Assembly (NCBI RefSeq): GCF_000346465.2
Contig: NC_034016.1
Location: 16,838,063 to 16,902,062 of the forward strand
Direction of reading: 5' to 3'
Source: Prunus persica
Taxonomy: Eukaryota > Streptophyta > Magnoliopsida > Rosales > Rosaceae
Length of the DNA stretch: 64,000 nt
The notes under the pieces are model-generated. The model searched no databases. It had not been told where the DNA came from and saw only the letters and a list, made by a program, of their open reading frames with translations. Position numbers and translations under genes: made by a program. Positions 1 to 10,320 of this stretch are shown here, in pieces (positions within the stretch are counted from its first letter, which is position 1; every line of letters starts with the position of its first letter).

Positions 1-293
1 AACAGTTGATAAGCTAGCATTTTCTCTTAGAAAACACCTTCCACCAATTCTGAGGACAGCAATGGCTATATTTAATATTAAACGAGGCTCATACTCTCAG
101 TTTAATACACAAACATATCTTCAATAGTTACAACAAAGATATATTTTAGTGAGACAATATATTACCACGTGATGTTACTAATTCACGCAAATGACATAGC
201 TGATATTTCATGAATTTAGGGTATAAATAAATGGATTGATATATAACACCACATGTCAAATTTGTCATACCGAAAAATTACTCAAATCCATTT
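1..293. other. 3' flank of the aquaporin gene, no gene seen
   Basis: AT-rich sequence downstream of the minus-strand aquaporin stop codon. It presumably contains that gene's 3' UTR. I see no other coding potential. Confidence 0.5.
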
Positions 294-1887
294 CTACTGG
301 GGAAGAGTCTTTACGATATTGACTGTATCTTGCGTGTAGCCATCCATGTGGAAATGCTGACGTGGAATGATCTTTATGTACAAATAAAATGTCACGCAAG
401 CAATAATGGGCCCGACCCAAAACACCCAATGCCCATTCCACAGGTGGCCCCCGCGAATCAATGCGGGGCCCAAGCATCGCGCCGGGTTCATTCCAACCCC
501 GGCATAGCCCTTTACAGCTGTAACGGTGGTTGAGATAAACACAAGGAGGCCCACAACTGTTCCAACGATAGAAAAGACTACAACTCGGCCCACAGCATGG
601 GCTTGGCGATGGTCAAATGCCATCCAAATCGAAGCAAAGAGAAACACAAAAGTGCATATGATCTCAAGCCAAAGGGCTTGGGTGGTCTCAATGCCAATAA
701 TGATTGGCCCATGTGGGCCTGGGGCAATGACAGTGAGAGTGCAACCTCCAAGTGAGAACGTTTCTTCAATGCTGCTGTTTACCACAGCCTTCAGGGCTAG
801 TGCGCCTAGTACCGCCCCCGCGCACTGGCTCAAGATGTAGACAGCGGCACGTGAGAGGGATATGAGGCCGACGAACACTGCGGATAAGGTGACAACGGGA
901 TTGATGTGGCCGCCGGAGATGGGATTGGTGGCGAGTAGGAGAATTGCAACTGTGATGGAAATGAGGATCGCCATGACAAGGTTTGGTGTTGTGGTTCTAG
1001 TCTCATAGGAGGAGATAACTATTGTGTCTATAGCGAAAACAAGTACTGCCGAGCCAACTAGCTCTGCTAGAGATGCTCTCCAAACCTGTAATTAATAATA
1101 AAAAAACTTACAATTAATCAAGTACAAAAAATTCAAAGATCAAAATGATTTATTTTTTAAGTCTACATTCATAGATCATCTTTGCAAAAAATTAGACAAA
1201 TCGAAAACCGTTTCGATATCCAATTGTATCTTACAAAATCAATGATTATGGTCCTTCAAAAAAGTACTAAAATTTCAATAATTCAACTAAGGGGTCAAAT
1301 GATATAGGATTCAAGTGATTTTTTATAGAGATGATCTTTGAATGAGTATCTACAAAATAGACTTATTTGAATTAGTAAAATACATTACGGAATAGGCCCT
1401 CTCAAATAAGGAATCCCTCAAATAAGGCTAGACTCTAATAAAATTCATACAAGATATGCACCACTTAATTATAAGTTTGACTTATTTTTGAGTTACATCA
1501 GACAAATATACGTACTTTAGATTTTGATTTCATCGTAAGAACCATCTAATTAGCCGACTTATCAAGTCACTGATGTGAATGTTAACACATAATATATACC
1601 AACCTTCAAAGAAAACAGCTCGTGCAATCCCAACTTCTTACTCAAAGTGGAGGGACTGGACTTCTTCACTTCCTCAACATTCCAATGCTCTGACCTGCAA
1701 AATCATTTGCAGAAGAAAACATGGCGCACAATATATGACAGAAAGTAACGAAGTATTTTAACCCTCAAATTAAAGAATTAGGAGAAGAAAAAAACAATTG
1801 CTGGGAAGAAGAATTTGGTACTTACATTGGTGTGGAAGAAAAAGGATGGACTCTATCATCCTCTACCACCGGCCTATTTTCAGCCAT
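294..1887 (-). CDS. XIP: XIP-type aquaporin (X intrinsic protein)
   Basis: Three coding exons on the minus strand: 1826-1887, 1604-1694 and 294-1085. They join in frame (62+91+792 nt) to give 314 residues, about the usual length for the family. The start is the ATG at 1887, just upstream of a GTAAGT donor. The protein has a hydrophilic N-terminus of about 50 residues and then six membrane segments. The first NPA box is NPV (in GGHINPVVTL) and the second is NPARC (in GVGMNPARCLGP). A cysteine directly after NPAR is the known hallmark of XIPs, the plasma-membrane MIP subfamily that transports small uncharged solutes such as glycerol, urea and hydrogen peroxide. XIPs are known in many eudicots but missing from Brassicaceae. 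Intron 2 (1086-1603) contains a dispersed repeat. No frameshift or stop is seen, so the gene looks functional. The transported substrate is not readable from the sequence. Confidence 0.9.
1130..1430. repeat. dispersed repeat in XIP intron 2
   Basis: This stretch is clearly similar, in the same orientation, to 41740-41990. Shared blocks include TTGCAAAAAATTAGA, CTTACAAAATCAAT, AAAGTACTAAAATTT and GAGATGATCTTTGAAT. It contains no coding sequence. The class is unknown. It is probably a non-autonomous transposon. Confidence 0.6.
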
Positions 1888-2540
1888 TTTTTTTCTTTTT
1901 AATGGTTGAACGGATTGAGTTGGAGTTCATTATATCTAGGGATGTATGTATATGTATATACATTATAATATACTCAGGGACGTTGATCTGTATGAGTGGG
2001 CAGGTAGACAATAATACCCGTTACAAGTCAAAATAAATTCAATGATAACCACACTTCCGGCTGCTACACCCTACTTATTTATGATATGATGTACACTGCT
2101 TTCTAACACCAAACTCATTATTGTTAGATATTATTCATATGTTGTAATATTTGTTATATTCAGGGGCACTTCTATCCTCTGAACATTTGCTTTCTTAAAG
2201 CTCTCTCTTCTGGGACAACCAACCAAAAGTCGACATAGATGTTAAGTGAGCACAAATTGGTCAGAGCACCACATGCATGTATGATAGTTGTGCCTCCCAA
2301 GTTACAAACATAAAGGATTTGAACGTCAAGACTGTTAATGTATGCATTTTGAGTTATTTCTTTTGGCTTCCCTTGACAATTTTGTAATAGGATTTTTATT
2401 ATGTTTATCAAGCTCATGCTTAGATTAAGAATAGCTTCTCTAGGTGTTCTTAACTAACAACTATCCTATGGAGATTCAAGCAATTTGACAAAGGTAAGTA
2501 TGCATTGCATATCATGGCATTAAAACTGTTTTCATAAAAT
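1888..2540. other. XIP 5' flank, no gene seen
   Basis: AT-rich upstream region of the aquaporin gene. The first few dozen bases should hold its 5' UTR and promoter. Short open frames here show no recognisable protein features. Confidence 0.4.
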
Positions 2541-3729
2541 GATGACTAGTCATCTATTTCTCGTATGACTAGTCATCCTTGCTCTGTAGGATTTCCAGCT
2601 GGATAACAAACCTTTTTGTCCTATTCTCCTTTCTCTCTCTGCTGCCATGTGGGTATTCTGACCTAAGGGAATTTTTGTCTTTAAAAGGCTATCAATTCCC
2701 TCATTTGCAGCCGTCACTCTTGGGGGATAGGTTTTGGAAAGTTTCATAGCAAACTTTCGCTTCTTCTTCCTCAAGAGTAACCTTCATATTTTATGACATC
2801 TATGAGTTTTTCCGAAATGAATTCTACCTCCTGAAAAACTGCATGTGTCTTTGAATCTCATCTAGCTGCATAAATCACTCTCATTTATATCTAGGTTTGA
2901 TTCAAGACTAATTTCTTCAAGAGAATGGTTTCTTGAGGAAATTGGTCATTCTTCTTTGAATCCAAATTCTGGTTTCGTTTTTGAGTTGGAGCTTGAAAGC
3001 TAGTGCCATGGGATGAACGAGCTGAGAAGGAGCTGCCATTGCCATGATGAACTCAGCTTCAAGCTTTGCTAAGTTGGAGAAGAAGATTGCACAAAGGAGG
3101 TATTGCTCATCTTCCTAAATAGATCTAGGTTTTGCTTGAGCTTGCTTGTGTTCCTTTGTAAGAATCTTTTTCTACTTAGTGGATTGTCTGGTCGGTTGAT
3201 GACCCCCAGTTTTTCCCAATGGTGGGTTTCTGGGTGAACAGTTTCTGGTTTCCATCTCTGTAAATTTTCTGGGTTTGTGTTCTTGGTAGTTGACTAGTCA
3301 TCTGTATCTTCAGTTTGCTGTTTACTTGTTCTTGGTAGTGACTAGTCATCTGTATCTGCTGTTTGCTGCTTACTTGATTAAGATGATTTCACACACTTTC
3401 ACCATTGTTGTTGCTAGCACAAGGGACGCCTAGATTGACGGGTCCTTCTGAGTGCTTAGGTTGTCACTAGTAATCTTCTAGTGTTGCAGGTACCTTGTGG
3501 CATGATTTGTATGCAATCTTGATTGTGATTGTTTCTGACTATCAGTTGACTAGTCATAAGTGTGCTTGGTCAAGTTCTAAAGTGTGTGAAAGTTATTGTG
3601 TTTTGGTTGTGTCGTTAAATTTACCCCTCGTCACCTAAGTACCATTTTCAATACTACTAGTCTGTAAGTCAAGATATTTTTTCACTTGATGGATCTCGTT
3701 GGCCACATAATTCAACAAGAAAGATGGGT
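2541..3729. repeat. non-coding region with recurrent GACTAGTCA palindromes, possibly a degraded LTR
   Basis: The palindromic core TGACTAGTCA recurs at about 2543, 2565, 3293, 3341 and 3547, twice followed by CTGTATCT. The region is T-rich, lacks open reading frames, and has the general look of LTR or leader sequence of a retroelement. I found no paired LTR, target duplication or primer-binding site, so the class is inference. Confidence 0.3.
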
Positions 3730-3984
3730 CTCTCTTCCTTCCACTACAAGTCACTCTCAGTCCCTCGGCTAACCCTTCTGAAATCAGAGAAAACCCTAAA
3801 TCCAAGACCCATCATATTTCCTATGGACATAGTCAGCCTATGTTCTCAGTCTCAGGCTTCAATCCTCTCAAAGATTTGGTAAGCATGTTCAACAGTTTTT
3901 TGTACCCTAAGTTATTTTTTATTTTTCTTCACTTAATTTGTTCCAAAACTTTGACGTGATTCTTTTATTAGAAGTATGAGTGCA

Positions 3985-4756
3985 CAGGGCCGTTCCTGAG
4001 ATTTTGAAGGCCCTGTGCGAACTTAAATTGGGACTTCACATAATCTAATACGAAATACTATAAATAAAAATTTGGCATAACTTAATGTCATAAAAAAAAA
4101 ATTTATAACTAAAAGTCATGAATAAATATGTAATGACAATCAGAAATCAAATTCATAAAAATTTAAATGTTTCTATTTGATAAAATTAAATGTTTGGTAC
4201 AACAATAAGCTCATTGTGCCCCTACAAGGTCCTTTGCTGCCTCCAATAAGCAATTTGTGTTTAATAGGAAAAAAAAATAGCAATCACAAATTAAAGAGTA
4301 GTTGCACACAAATTCCTGAAATTTGAATTTGACTATTTGATTTTGAGTGTTCTTTATGAATATAGGAATTATGGTTTTCTCTTTTTGGTGTTGAAATTCC
4401 TGAAATTGAAAGAATAACTAAAATTGTCAAAGGATTGAAAAAAGTACTTTTCTTAGATGAGAAATTTTTTTTAAAAGAATGATCGGAGTAGAAAGTGTTT
4501 GGGGGATATATATATATATATAACAGCATATAGACCGACTTCAACAAGAATCGAACTCTGACGCTACGTTAAATGAAAAAGCGCTAGAGCCAACTCCACC
4601 AGACACGCCCTTGTGCAAATGTCTAGCATACTATACTATATATACATTTCCTATAATATTAATATATATAATATAAAGAAATTTTTTTTCGGGAGCCTTT
4701 AAAAATCAGAGACCCTGTACGGTGGCACCACTTATGCCACCCCAAGGCCGCCCCTG
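3985..4756. mobile_element. non-autonomous hAT-like transposon, 772 bp
   Basis: It begins CAGGGCCG and ends CGCCCCTG, typical hAT-type terminal inverted repeats. It is flanked by 8-bp target duplications TGAGTGCA (3977-3984) and AGAGTGCA (4757-4764), which differ at one base. The minus-strand paralogue has the uninterrupted site (GAGTGCAACTTGGG, about 9776-9789 on the reverse strand), which serves as an empty-site control. The element is AT-rich with a (TA)n run near 4507-4522. It has no transposase and carries a tRNA-like segment. Confidence 0.8.
4540..4612 (-). other. tRNA-like segment inside the hAT-like element
   Basis: On the minus strand, AGAGTTCGATTCT (4547-4559) resembles a pol III B box. 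GGAGTTGGCTCTAGCGC, about 30 bases upstream, resembles an A box. No full cloverleaf with a paired acceptor stem is visible, so this is not called a functional tRNA gene. Confidence 0.4.
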
Positions 4757-4990
4757 AGAGTGCAACTTGGGAAAGCAACGGAGTTTGTGTGGATGCCCAC
4801 TATGGTTCTCAACTTTGATGCTAACTTTGATCTTGGTAGAAATCTCTACCGCCTCGTACACCGAAAAGAAAATTAAGATACTTGGAAAGTGGTGGATATG
4901 CCACTTGGGTGAATCGTGTGGTTGAACAACATAGAGGTCCAAAATTCGAAGAAATCAGGGCTTGCTTTCAGCTAAATAGTCGGTTCACAA

Positions 4991-5690
4991 GTTTTTTTTT
5001 TTTTTTTTCAAAATCGAGTTTCATTAAATAGAAGGTCAAAGTCATATTACATCAAAATGAACTTAAATAATTAAGTTCACACAAAATATAATACAAATAG
5101 ACATAGAGTTCACTACAAATAAAACTAACAAAGTGTATAAAGCACACATAAAGGCATAAAACCCACATAGAGGCCAAGTAAAGACAAAAAACCCACACAA
5201 GGCAAAAGCCCACAAAACACAATTAGAAAACCTTAACACCATTAACAAGTATGTGCTGCACAATCCTACAGCCACAAAAGGTGCCACCATAGCAAGTCAA
5301 CAGCCACCAAAGAGAAACCAGTAACCAACAGAAAATGGTGGTGAGCAAGTCACCCAAACTACACCTAGTAGGAGTAGCGCTACCATAATCCAAGCAATAA
5401 GTGTTATTTGCACTTTAAGGGCATCCCAAATTCCATCAGTTCCACCAATGATAGACAACGGAAGAAATATCCGTGGAGTCAAGGAGTCGATAATAGTGGT
5501 TAAGACCAACCGATGTGACACAGCCTCCAACAATGAGAGAAAATGCATTGTAGAAACCTGTAAAGAGCACCATAAAGGATTGACTTGCAGACCAGAGGTC
5601 TCAAGTTCGAATTTCCACGGCATCATAGTTGTGTGTATGTGAGAGAAATCTTCCTCTCTATAATTTAGTGATTAGAACGGATTTTACACA
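4991..5690 (-). mobile_element. probable non-LTR retroelement 3' fragment, poly(A) on the minus strand
   Basis: A run of about 18 T at 4991-5008 marks the poly(A) tail of a minus-oriented insertion into the F-box pseudogene. Upstream on the minus strand are hydrophobic open frames without recognisable reverse transcriptase motifs (5063-5626). The flanks TCGGTTCACAAG on the left and TCGGTTACAATG near 5706 could be an imperfect target duplication. LINE identity is inferred from the tail only. Confidence 0.45.
5577..5650 (+). repeat. tRNA-like/SINE-type dispersed motif, copy 1
   Basis: It contains GGTCTCAAGTTCGAATTTCC, with a B-box-like TTCGAAT core, followed by CACGGCATCATAG and TGTGTGTATGTGAGAG. 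Similar strings occur on the minus strand at 57240-57300 and, more distantly, at 42000-42065. No complete tRNA fold is seen. Confidence 0.45.
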
Positions 5691-5699
5691 AAAAAGGGA

Positions 5700-6680
5700 T
5701 ATTCATCGGTTACAATGAAATTTCTCTCTAAAAAAGGAAGAATGAAGCTTAATTTTGACAAATCGGACTACGCATCTAAACATAGAGGTTTTGTTTGTCG
5801 AGATTCTCCCAAAATTTGTTTTAATTCCATAATTTTTATATATAAAAATTTCAACCTTTGAAGTGCACCCATCAATTATAAAGATGGGTATCAAATTGTT
5901 GGGGATAGCATGATTTTTCACAGGATGTTCCTTGCATACCTTTCATATGTCTGGATGTTTACAGAGATGCATTTTGAACAAATTCTTTGAGATCAACTGG
6001 GGGCAATACTAGGGCTTCGAGAAGTTGTTAGGTAGAAATCAAGTCATCTAAGAACAAAATTGTACCTGTTATTACTTGTAGACATTTGACTTCACATTCA
6101 TAAATTGGAGGGAATGGGTTCTCCCAAAATTTGTTTTAATTCCACATATGTGAATAGAAATATTCTCTTTACAATTCTCATTTGGATGTGACATGAAAGC
6201 TAAGCAAGCTAAAAAAAATTTACAGTGATCAAAGTGAGATGTTAACATATTTAGTCGAACATAATCAAGCTTAATTAAATTTCTTCACGGATTCTTTGAA
6301 AACTTGATGTGTACTTTCTTGATCTAAAAATTATGTACATTTGATTTGAATCGTGATTTCAAATTGCCTTCTATTCATCAGCCTAAGTGTTCCGGGTTTA
6401 GCTACATAAATAAAATACTTGAACTGCTACAGAGGGAAACATGGTGAAAACACTATTAACCTACGGGACCTTATCAAATCTAGCAGTTCGATTATACATC
6501 TAGAAAGTAATGGTAGCAATTTTGTATTTTTTGATACAACAATAATCTTTCTCCTTTCTCTGACTATGCTGATCGTGTCCGAAAGAACCGGAGGATGAAA
6601 AGATCTGAACTGCACAAGATCACCTCCCAGTTGGATGCCAATTCTCCGAAGCTCACCAGAGTTTTGTAATTACGTGCGGA
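5700..6680. other. no recognised gene; short open relic at 6560-6670
   Basis: AT-rich, mostly without signal. At about 6558-6669 (+) a short open segment encodes a basic stretch containing SDYADRVRKNRRMKRSEL before a stop. It could be an exon relic, but I do not recognise a family. Confidence 0.35.
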
Positions 6681-6682
6681 GT

Positions 6683-7281
6683 TTTGAGGCACAGAAAGGA
6701 GGCTGCGTACGAAATCCCGGCGGGCGCAACTCTTCCACCCCTAATCCAGGGAAACTTGCTTCTGAATAATATAGGCAGCGCAGGTGGACATCTAGCATTC
6801 CTGTGTCTGTNNNNNNNNNNNNNNNNNNNNNNNNNNNNNNNNNNNNNNNNNNNNNNNNNNNNNNNNNNNNNNNNNNNNNNNNNNNNNNNNNNNNNNNNNN
6901 NNNNNNNNNNGCATCATGGAAAAGAGTTACGACTGGATGTTAACTGGTTGATCATCTCTCTTAATCTCATTGTCCCCAACCCGCGGATGAATACTAATCC
7001 GGCGGCCGCCCCTCTTCCACCCCTCAATCCAGGGAACCTCCAAGAGTCATTCAAGCTCTGACACAGTACTTGCGGATACGGGTCTGTCTTTTATGTTTCG
7101 TGTTTGCTACCAGGGTATCCACAAGTACTGTGTCAGAGCTTGAATACCTCTTGGAGGTTTGCCAGATTGAGGGGTGGAAGAGGGGCGGCCGCCGGATTCG
7201 TATTCCTCTGGGGGTTGATCAACCATGAAATTAAGAGAGATGATCAACCAGTAAAATTCCAGTCTTTACTCTTTTCATGTT
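6683..7281. repeat. large inverted repeat at the centre of the F-box duplication, next to an assembly gap
   Basis: The left arm, about 6917-7083, is nearly the reverse complement of the right arm, about 7113-7281, with a loop of roughly 30 bases. Both arms share a GC-rich NotI-like core (CGGCGGCCGCCCCTCTTCCA) and a GGTTGATCATCTCTCTTAAT block that also occurs near 10836 and 11597. A third partial copy of the GC-rich core lies at 6716-6760, left of the N run. The arms orient outward toward the inverted F-box copies. Confidence 0.75.
6811..6910. other. assembly gap (100 N)
   Basis: Exactly 100 consecutive N. The true length and content are unknown. The gap sits inside a repeat that also forms an inverted repeat just downstream, so the local order may be wrong. 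Confidence 1.
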
Positions 7282-7620
7282 TTTTTTAAAAAAAAAATTT
7301 TAATTTGTTTGTTTTTCTGGTCTGCTTCTTCCATTAGAAGTACGGAAAGCGATGCAGACTTAGTGAAGGAAAGAACTTGGAGAAGAATGAGGGGGAAAAG
7401 GGTGCATACAACTTGGTGGTGAGTTCTGATAACTTGGGGTATCTGTTAGCATTAGTCTCATAAAATTGCTGATATTTGTTGTCAATGATTATTTTCTGTT
7501 GTTTCATGATCTCCCTTGCAGGTTTGATATGCTGGAAATTAGAATTCTTTGATGAAATGTTGATGTTTTGAAAGTTTTAAATTGATAGGAATGCTTAGTA
7601 CAATGGGTTAAGCTAGAAAA
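7282..7620 (+). pseudogene. inverted copy of the F-box 5' intron with one in-frame mini-exon
   Basis: This is the reverse-oriented counterpart of about 10340-10800. It holds a mini-exon at 7338-7418 (81 nt, 27 codons, no stop) between acceptor CCATTAG and donor GTGAGTTCTG. The encoded peptide contains SEGKNLEKNEGEKGAYNL, matching the N-terminus of the F-box protein at 9777. Intron-like sequence follows to about 7620. There is no downstream F-box exon on this strand. Confidence 0.6.
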
Positions 7621-8093
7621 TGAAGAAAAACTTGTAATTTAGTATCTAGAGATCTTAGTGATTCAACGAAAATCTATAAACAAAGGCTAATTAAGCCTCA
7701 AGCAATGTATGTTCTTCTGGTTTCCTGCCAAAATGGTAATGAAAGAATCATGGTTTCTTTGAAAGTATAGAACAAGGAAGACAATATTACAATGTCAGTG
7801 TCACAGTCAGTGCCATGAATTACATGTCACTATTAGTTAATGACATGATCATTACACGTCATTGTTAATCTGTAACAAGAATTATATATGTTGAATTACA
7901 CATCACTGCCTGGTAGTGACATGAATTATACATATTGAATTGCACGTGTTAGTGACATGTGAATTACGTAGTGTAGTTATATATAGAATTATGTTTGAAC
8001 CAGGTGTAAACAAAATGATATATAGAGTTTGCAATGCAATAGCAACTAGAAAGGAATTAAACATATTCTATATCATGCACAAGGCCCATGTAA
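7621..8093. other. 3' flank of the F-box gene, with short degenerate repeats
   Basis: No gene. At 7800-7980, variants of GAATTACACGTCACTG and its complement TAGTGACATGAATT alternate several times. They form weak inverted repeats whose origin I cannot assign. Confidence 0.4.
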
Positions 8094-9792
8094 CTACAGA
8101 CGTACAAATTCAACAGTTGAAGGCAATTTTGTTTTGATGAGTTGCACAGCGTGCTCTCTTGCCTCTGCCTCATCAGCGAGTTCTTCACTACCCGGTTCAT
8201 AGGGATACGCCCAACGTCGGAGAGGATCAATAACAATTTTCTCTAATGCAGTAGCACTCTTTATTAAGAACAAGATATGATCAACAGCAAATGCACGCAC
8301 ACGATACCCGACTATTTCTACTACCTTGAGGTAATGATGGGGGCATTTCGCAGCCTTCTTTATTTTTTCTATGCCCTCCAGGGATACAATGAAATCCAAC
8401 TGCGCCAAGAAAAAATAAATAAAGTGTAAGACAAAACAAGAACCAGAAGGAATGTGAAATCTATTAGCATGTTTCATCACCCAGCATAATTTAACCTTTT
8501 TTGTTTTTGTTGTACTTTTCATTCTTCAGAATTGTTAATGGAACCAAAAGAAGATGAACAAAATCACCAAAACTGCCCATACAAAGACTTACATATAGTT
8601 TTAACTTTTACTATGTAATCTATTGAGTACAAGCATATACCTTCAACACAAGTCTTTGCAAGAAAGGAGATGCTTTTAGAAGAGAAGTTAAATGATGAAG
8701 AGCCAGACGGTAATCCGCATGAACTATTAATTCCAAATGCTTGAGATTTGCCAGCATAGGAAACACATGTTTCGGATTATAATCCTGAAAACCAAACAAG
8801 GAACAATGAGCTACATAATCCATAAAAGAAGAAAAGAAAACCAACACACCATAATTACATATACTAACCGCTCTAGTGATTTTCAGCATGAGAATCTCCA
8901 GTTGCGAAAGACAGCATGAAAGTTTGCTAGAGAAAAGCTCTATGAATGCATGGGGGTTGGAAATATAGGAAATGGACACCTCTACAAGCAATGGTACATT
9001 AGTGAGAAGCAGGTTTATCACATTTCCATTATATTTAAATGAAACAAGGTTTGCCTCACAAATCTCTATGCCTTGAAGGCCAAGACAAGCTCCTATAGCT
9101 AAATGCTTCAATGCAGCCGATGGACGAACAACTCTTAAATTAACTAGACTTTTTGTTCCGTACACGGTTACTCGTTCAAGAACTGCACAGTTGGAAAAGA
9201 AGTATTCAAGAACTTCATCAGTCACATCAACCCATTGGAAATGAAGAACTTTGAGGAACTGAAATCCAACTTTGTATCCACAGGGGCGTAGACTTGGAAT
9301 GTAAGAATACAAGCATAGAAATTTATGAAGCACTGTCCTATTGGTAAAAAAACTTCAACACGAATGTTGTAACTCCCTTTTCAATTGCAAACTGAATCCA
9401 TTTGTAAACCGATCATTTAGTTGAAAGCAAGCCCTGAATTCCTCGATGTTTGGGCCTCTATGTTGTTCCACCACACGATTCACCCAATTGACATATCTAC
9501 CACTTTCCAGGTCTCTTAATTTTCGTTTGAGGGCTCCAAAGTGGCAGATATTGCTACCAACATCAAAGTTAGCATCAAAGTTGAGAACCATAGTGGACAT
9601 CCACACATACTGCCAACGTCTAGAAAGTATACTAGTAGCTGCGGCTTCCTTTAGCGGCAAGAGAGCCAATATACTGACAAGAATTTCATCTGGCAATGCA
9701 CTAATTCTGTCCAACAAGTTGTACACACCTTTTTTTCCCTCATTGTTTCCTTCACAACATCTGCGTTGATTTCCCAAGTTGCACTCAAACTT
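8094..9792 (-). pseudogene. F-box/LRR/FBD protein gene with one in-frame stop
   Basis: Three coding exons on the minus strand: 8869-9792, 8641-8784 and 8094-8399. All are in phase 0, for about 460 codons. The N-terminal F-box reads ISALPDEILVSILALLPLKE...SILSRRWQYVW, encoded near 9590-9715. LRR-like repeats follow, including FLKVLHFQWVDVTDEVLEYF and ANLKHLELIV. The last exon has an FBD-type end (CPHHYLKVVEIVGY ... TVEFVRL). F-box proteins of this class are presumed substrate adaptors of SCF ubiquitin ligases. The reading frame is open except for a TGA at 9355-9357, between the F-box and LRR parts. That makes it a recent pseudogene, a truncated F-box-only protein or a sequencing error. The residues around the stop (KRELQHSC, then SFFTNRT) align poorly with the usual family spacer, so local shifts are possible. 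The 5' part is described separately at 9793-12230. Confidence 0.7.
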
Positions 9793-10094
9793 CTAATTTC
9801 ATGATTCAATCACATTGTTATATTCAATTTACATAAAGAATAATAAACAAAACAATAATAATAACAATAATACCCACCAAAACACACCTATATACAAGAG
9901 AAAGAACAACGCATTAAAATTATATGGAGAAATAAAAAAGGATCCTACTTTTAAACCATTTAGATACCAGCGTAACTGGAAGGAGAAAAGAAAAACGGGT
10001 TCCAATTTATACAAGTTTAATATCTGGGAAATGAAAAGGATCAAACTTTCAAACCAATTAGATATTCCAGATGTAGAGAATGTGCAAGGATTGG

Positions 10095-10320
10095 ATTAGT
10101 TCGGTTTTTCCCCAAAACCACAGCTCAACCGATTACATTGGTTTGGTTTGGTTTTGACTAGCACCTCAAGGGTAACCAAACCAAACAAAACCATTGTCGG
10201 TGGGTTTGATTTTGCAGGTTTGGGCCTAACCCAAATCCATTGTTTCCACCTCCTGTTACATTTACAGACCCTGCTACTGACTTTCAAAACCTAAAAAGTC
10301 CAGTCAAACCCAACCTGCTT
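10095..10320. repeat. insertion rich in GGTTTGGTTTTG motifs
   Basis: A segment present only in the first tandem unit. It carries repeated GGTTTGGTTTGG / CCAAACCAAAC strings of both polarities. No target duplication was identified. The class is unknown. Confidence 0.35.

Larger units (their letters stand above)
3730..4990 (+). pseudogene. F-box/LRR gene copy, disrupted by a hAT-like insertion and an internal deletion
   Basis: This is the plus-strand paralogue of the minus-strand F-box gene at 8094-12230. A 5' UTR-like exon (about 3730-3878, with donor GTAAGC at 3879) resembles the reverse complement of 12095-12230. A coding exon follows the acceptor TATTAG at 3965-3970. It is split by the element at 3985-4756 and resumes at 4765. 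The F-box core is deleted: the text jumps to a segment encoding VWMPTMVLNFDANFDL-like residues at about 4785-4850. Frameshifts follow, then a VVEQHRGP-like segment near 4920. The match ends at 4990 where a poly-T tract begins. It cannot encode an F-box protein. Confidence 0.75.

Noticed and set aside
5063..5626. Minus-strand hydrophobic frames as membrane-protein genes
   Set aside because: They sit between a poly(A) tail and repeat text, with no start context or homology; they are more likely retroelement 3' sequence.
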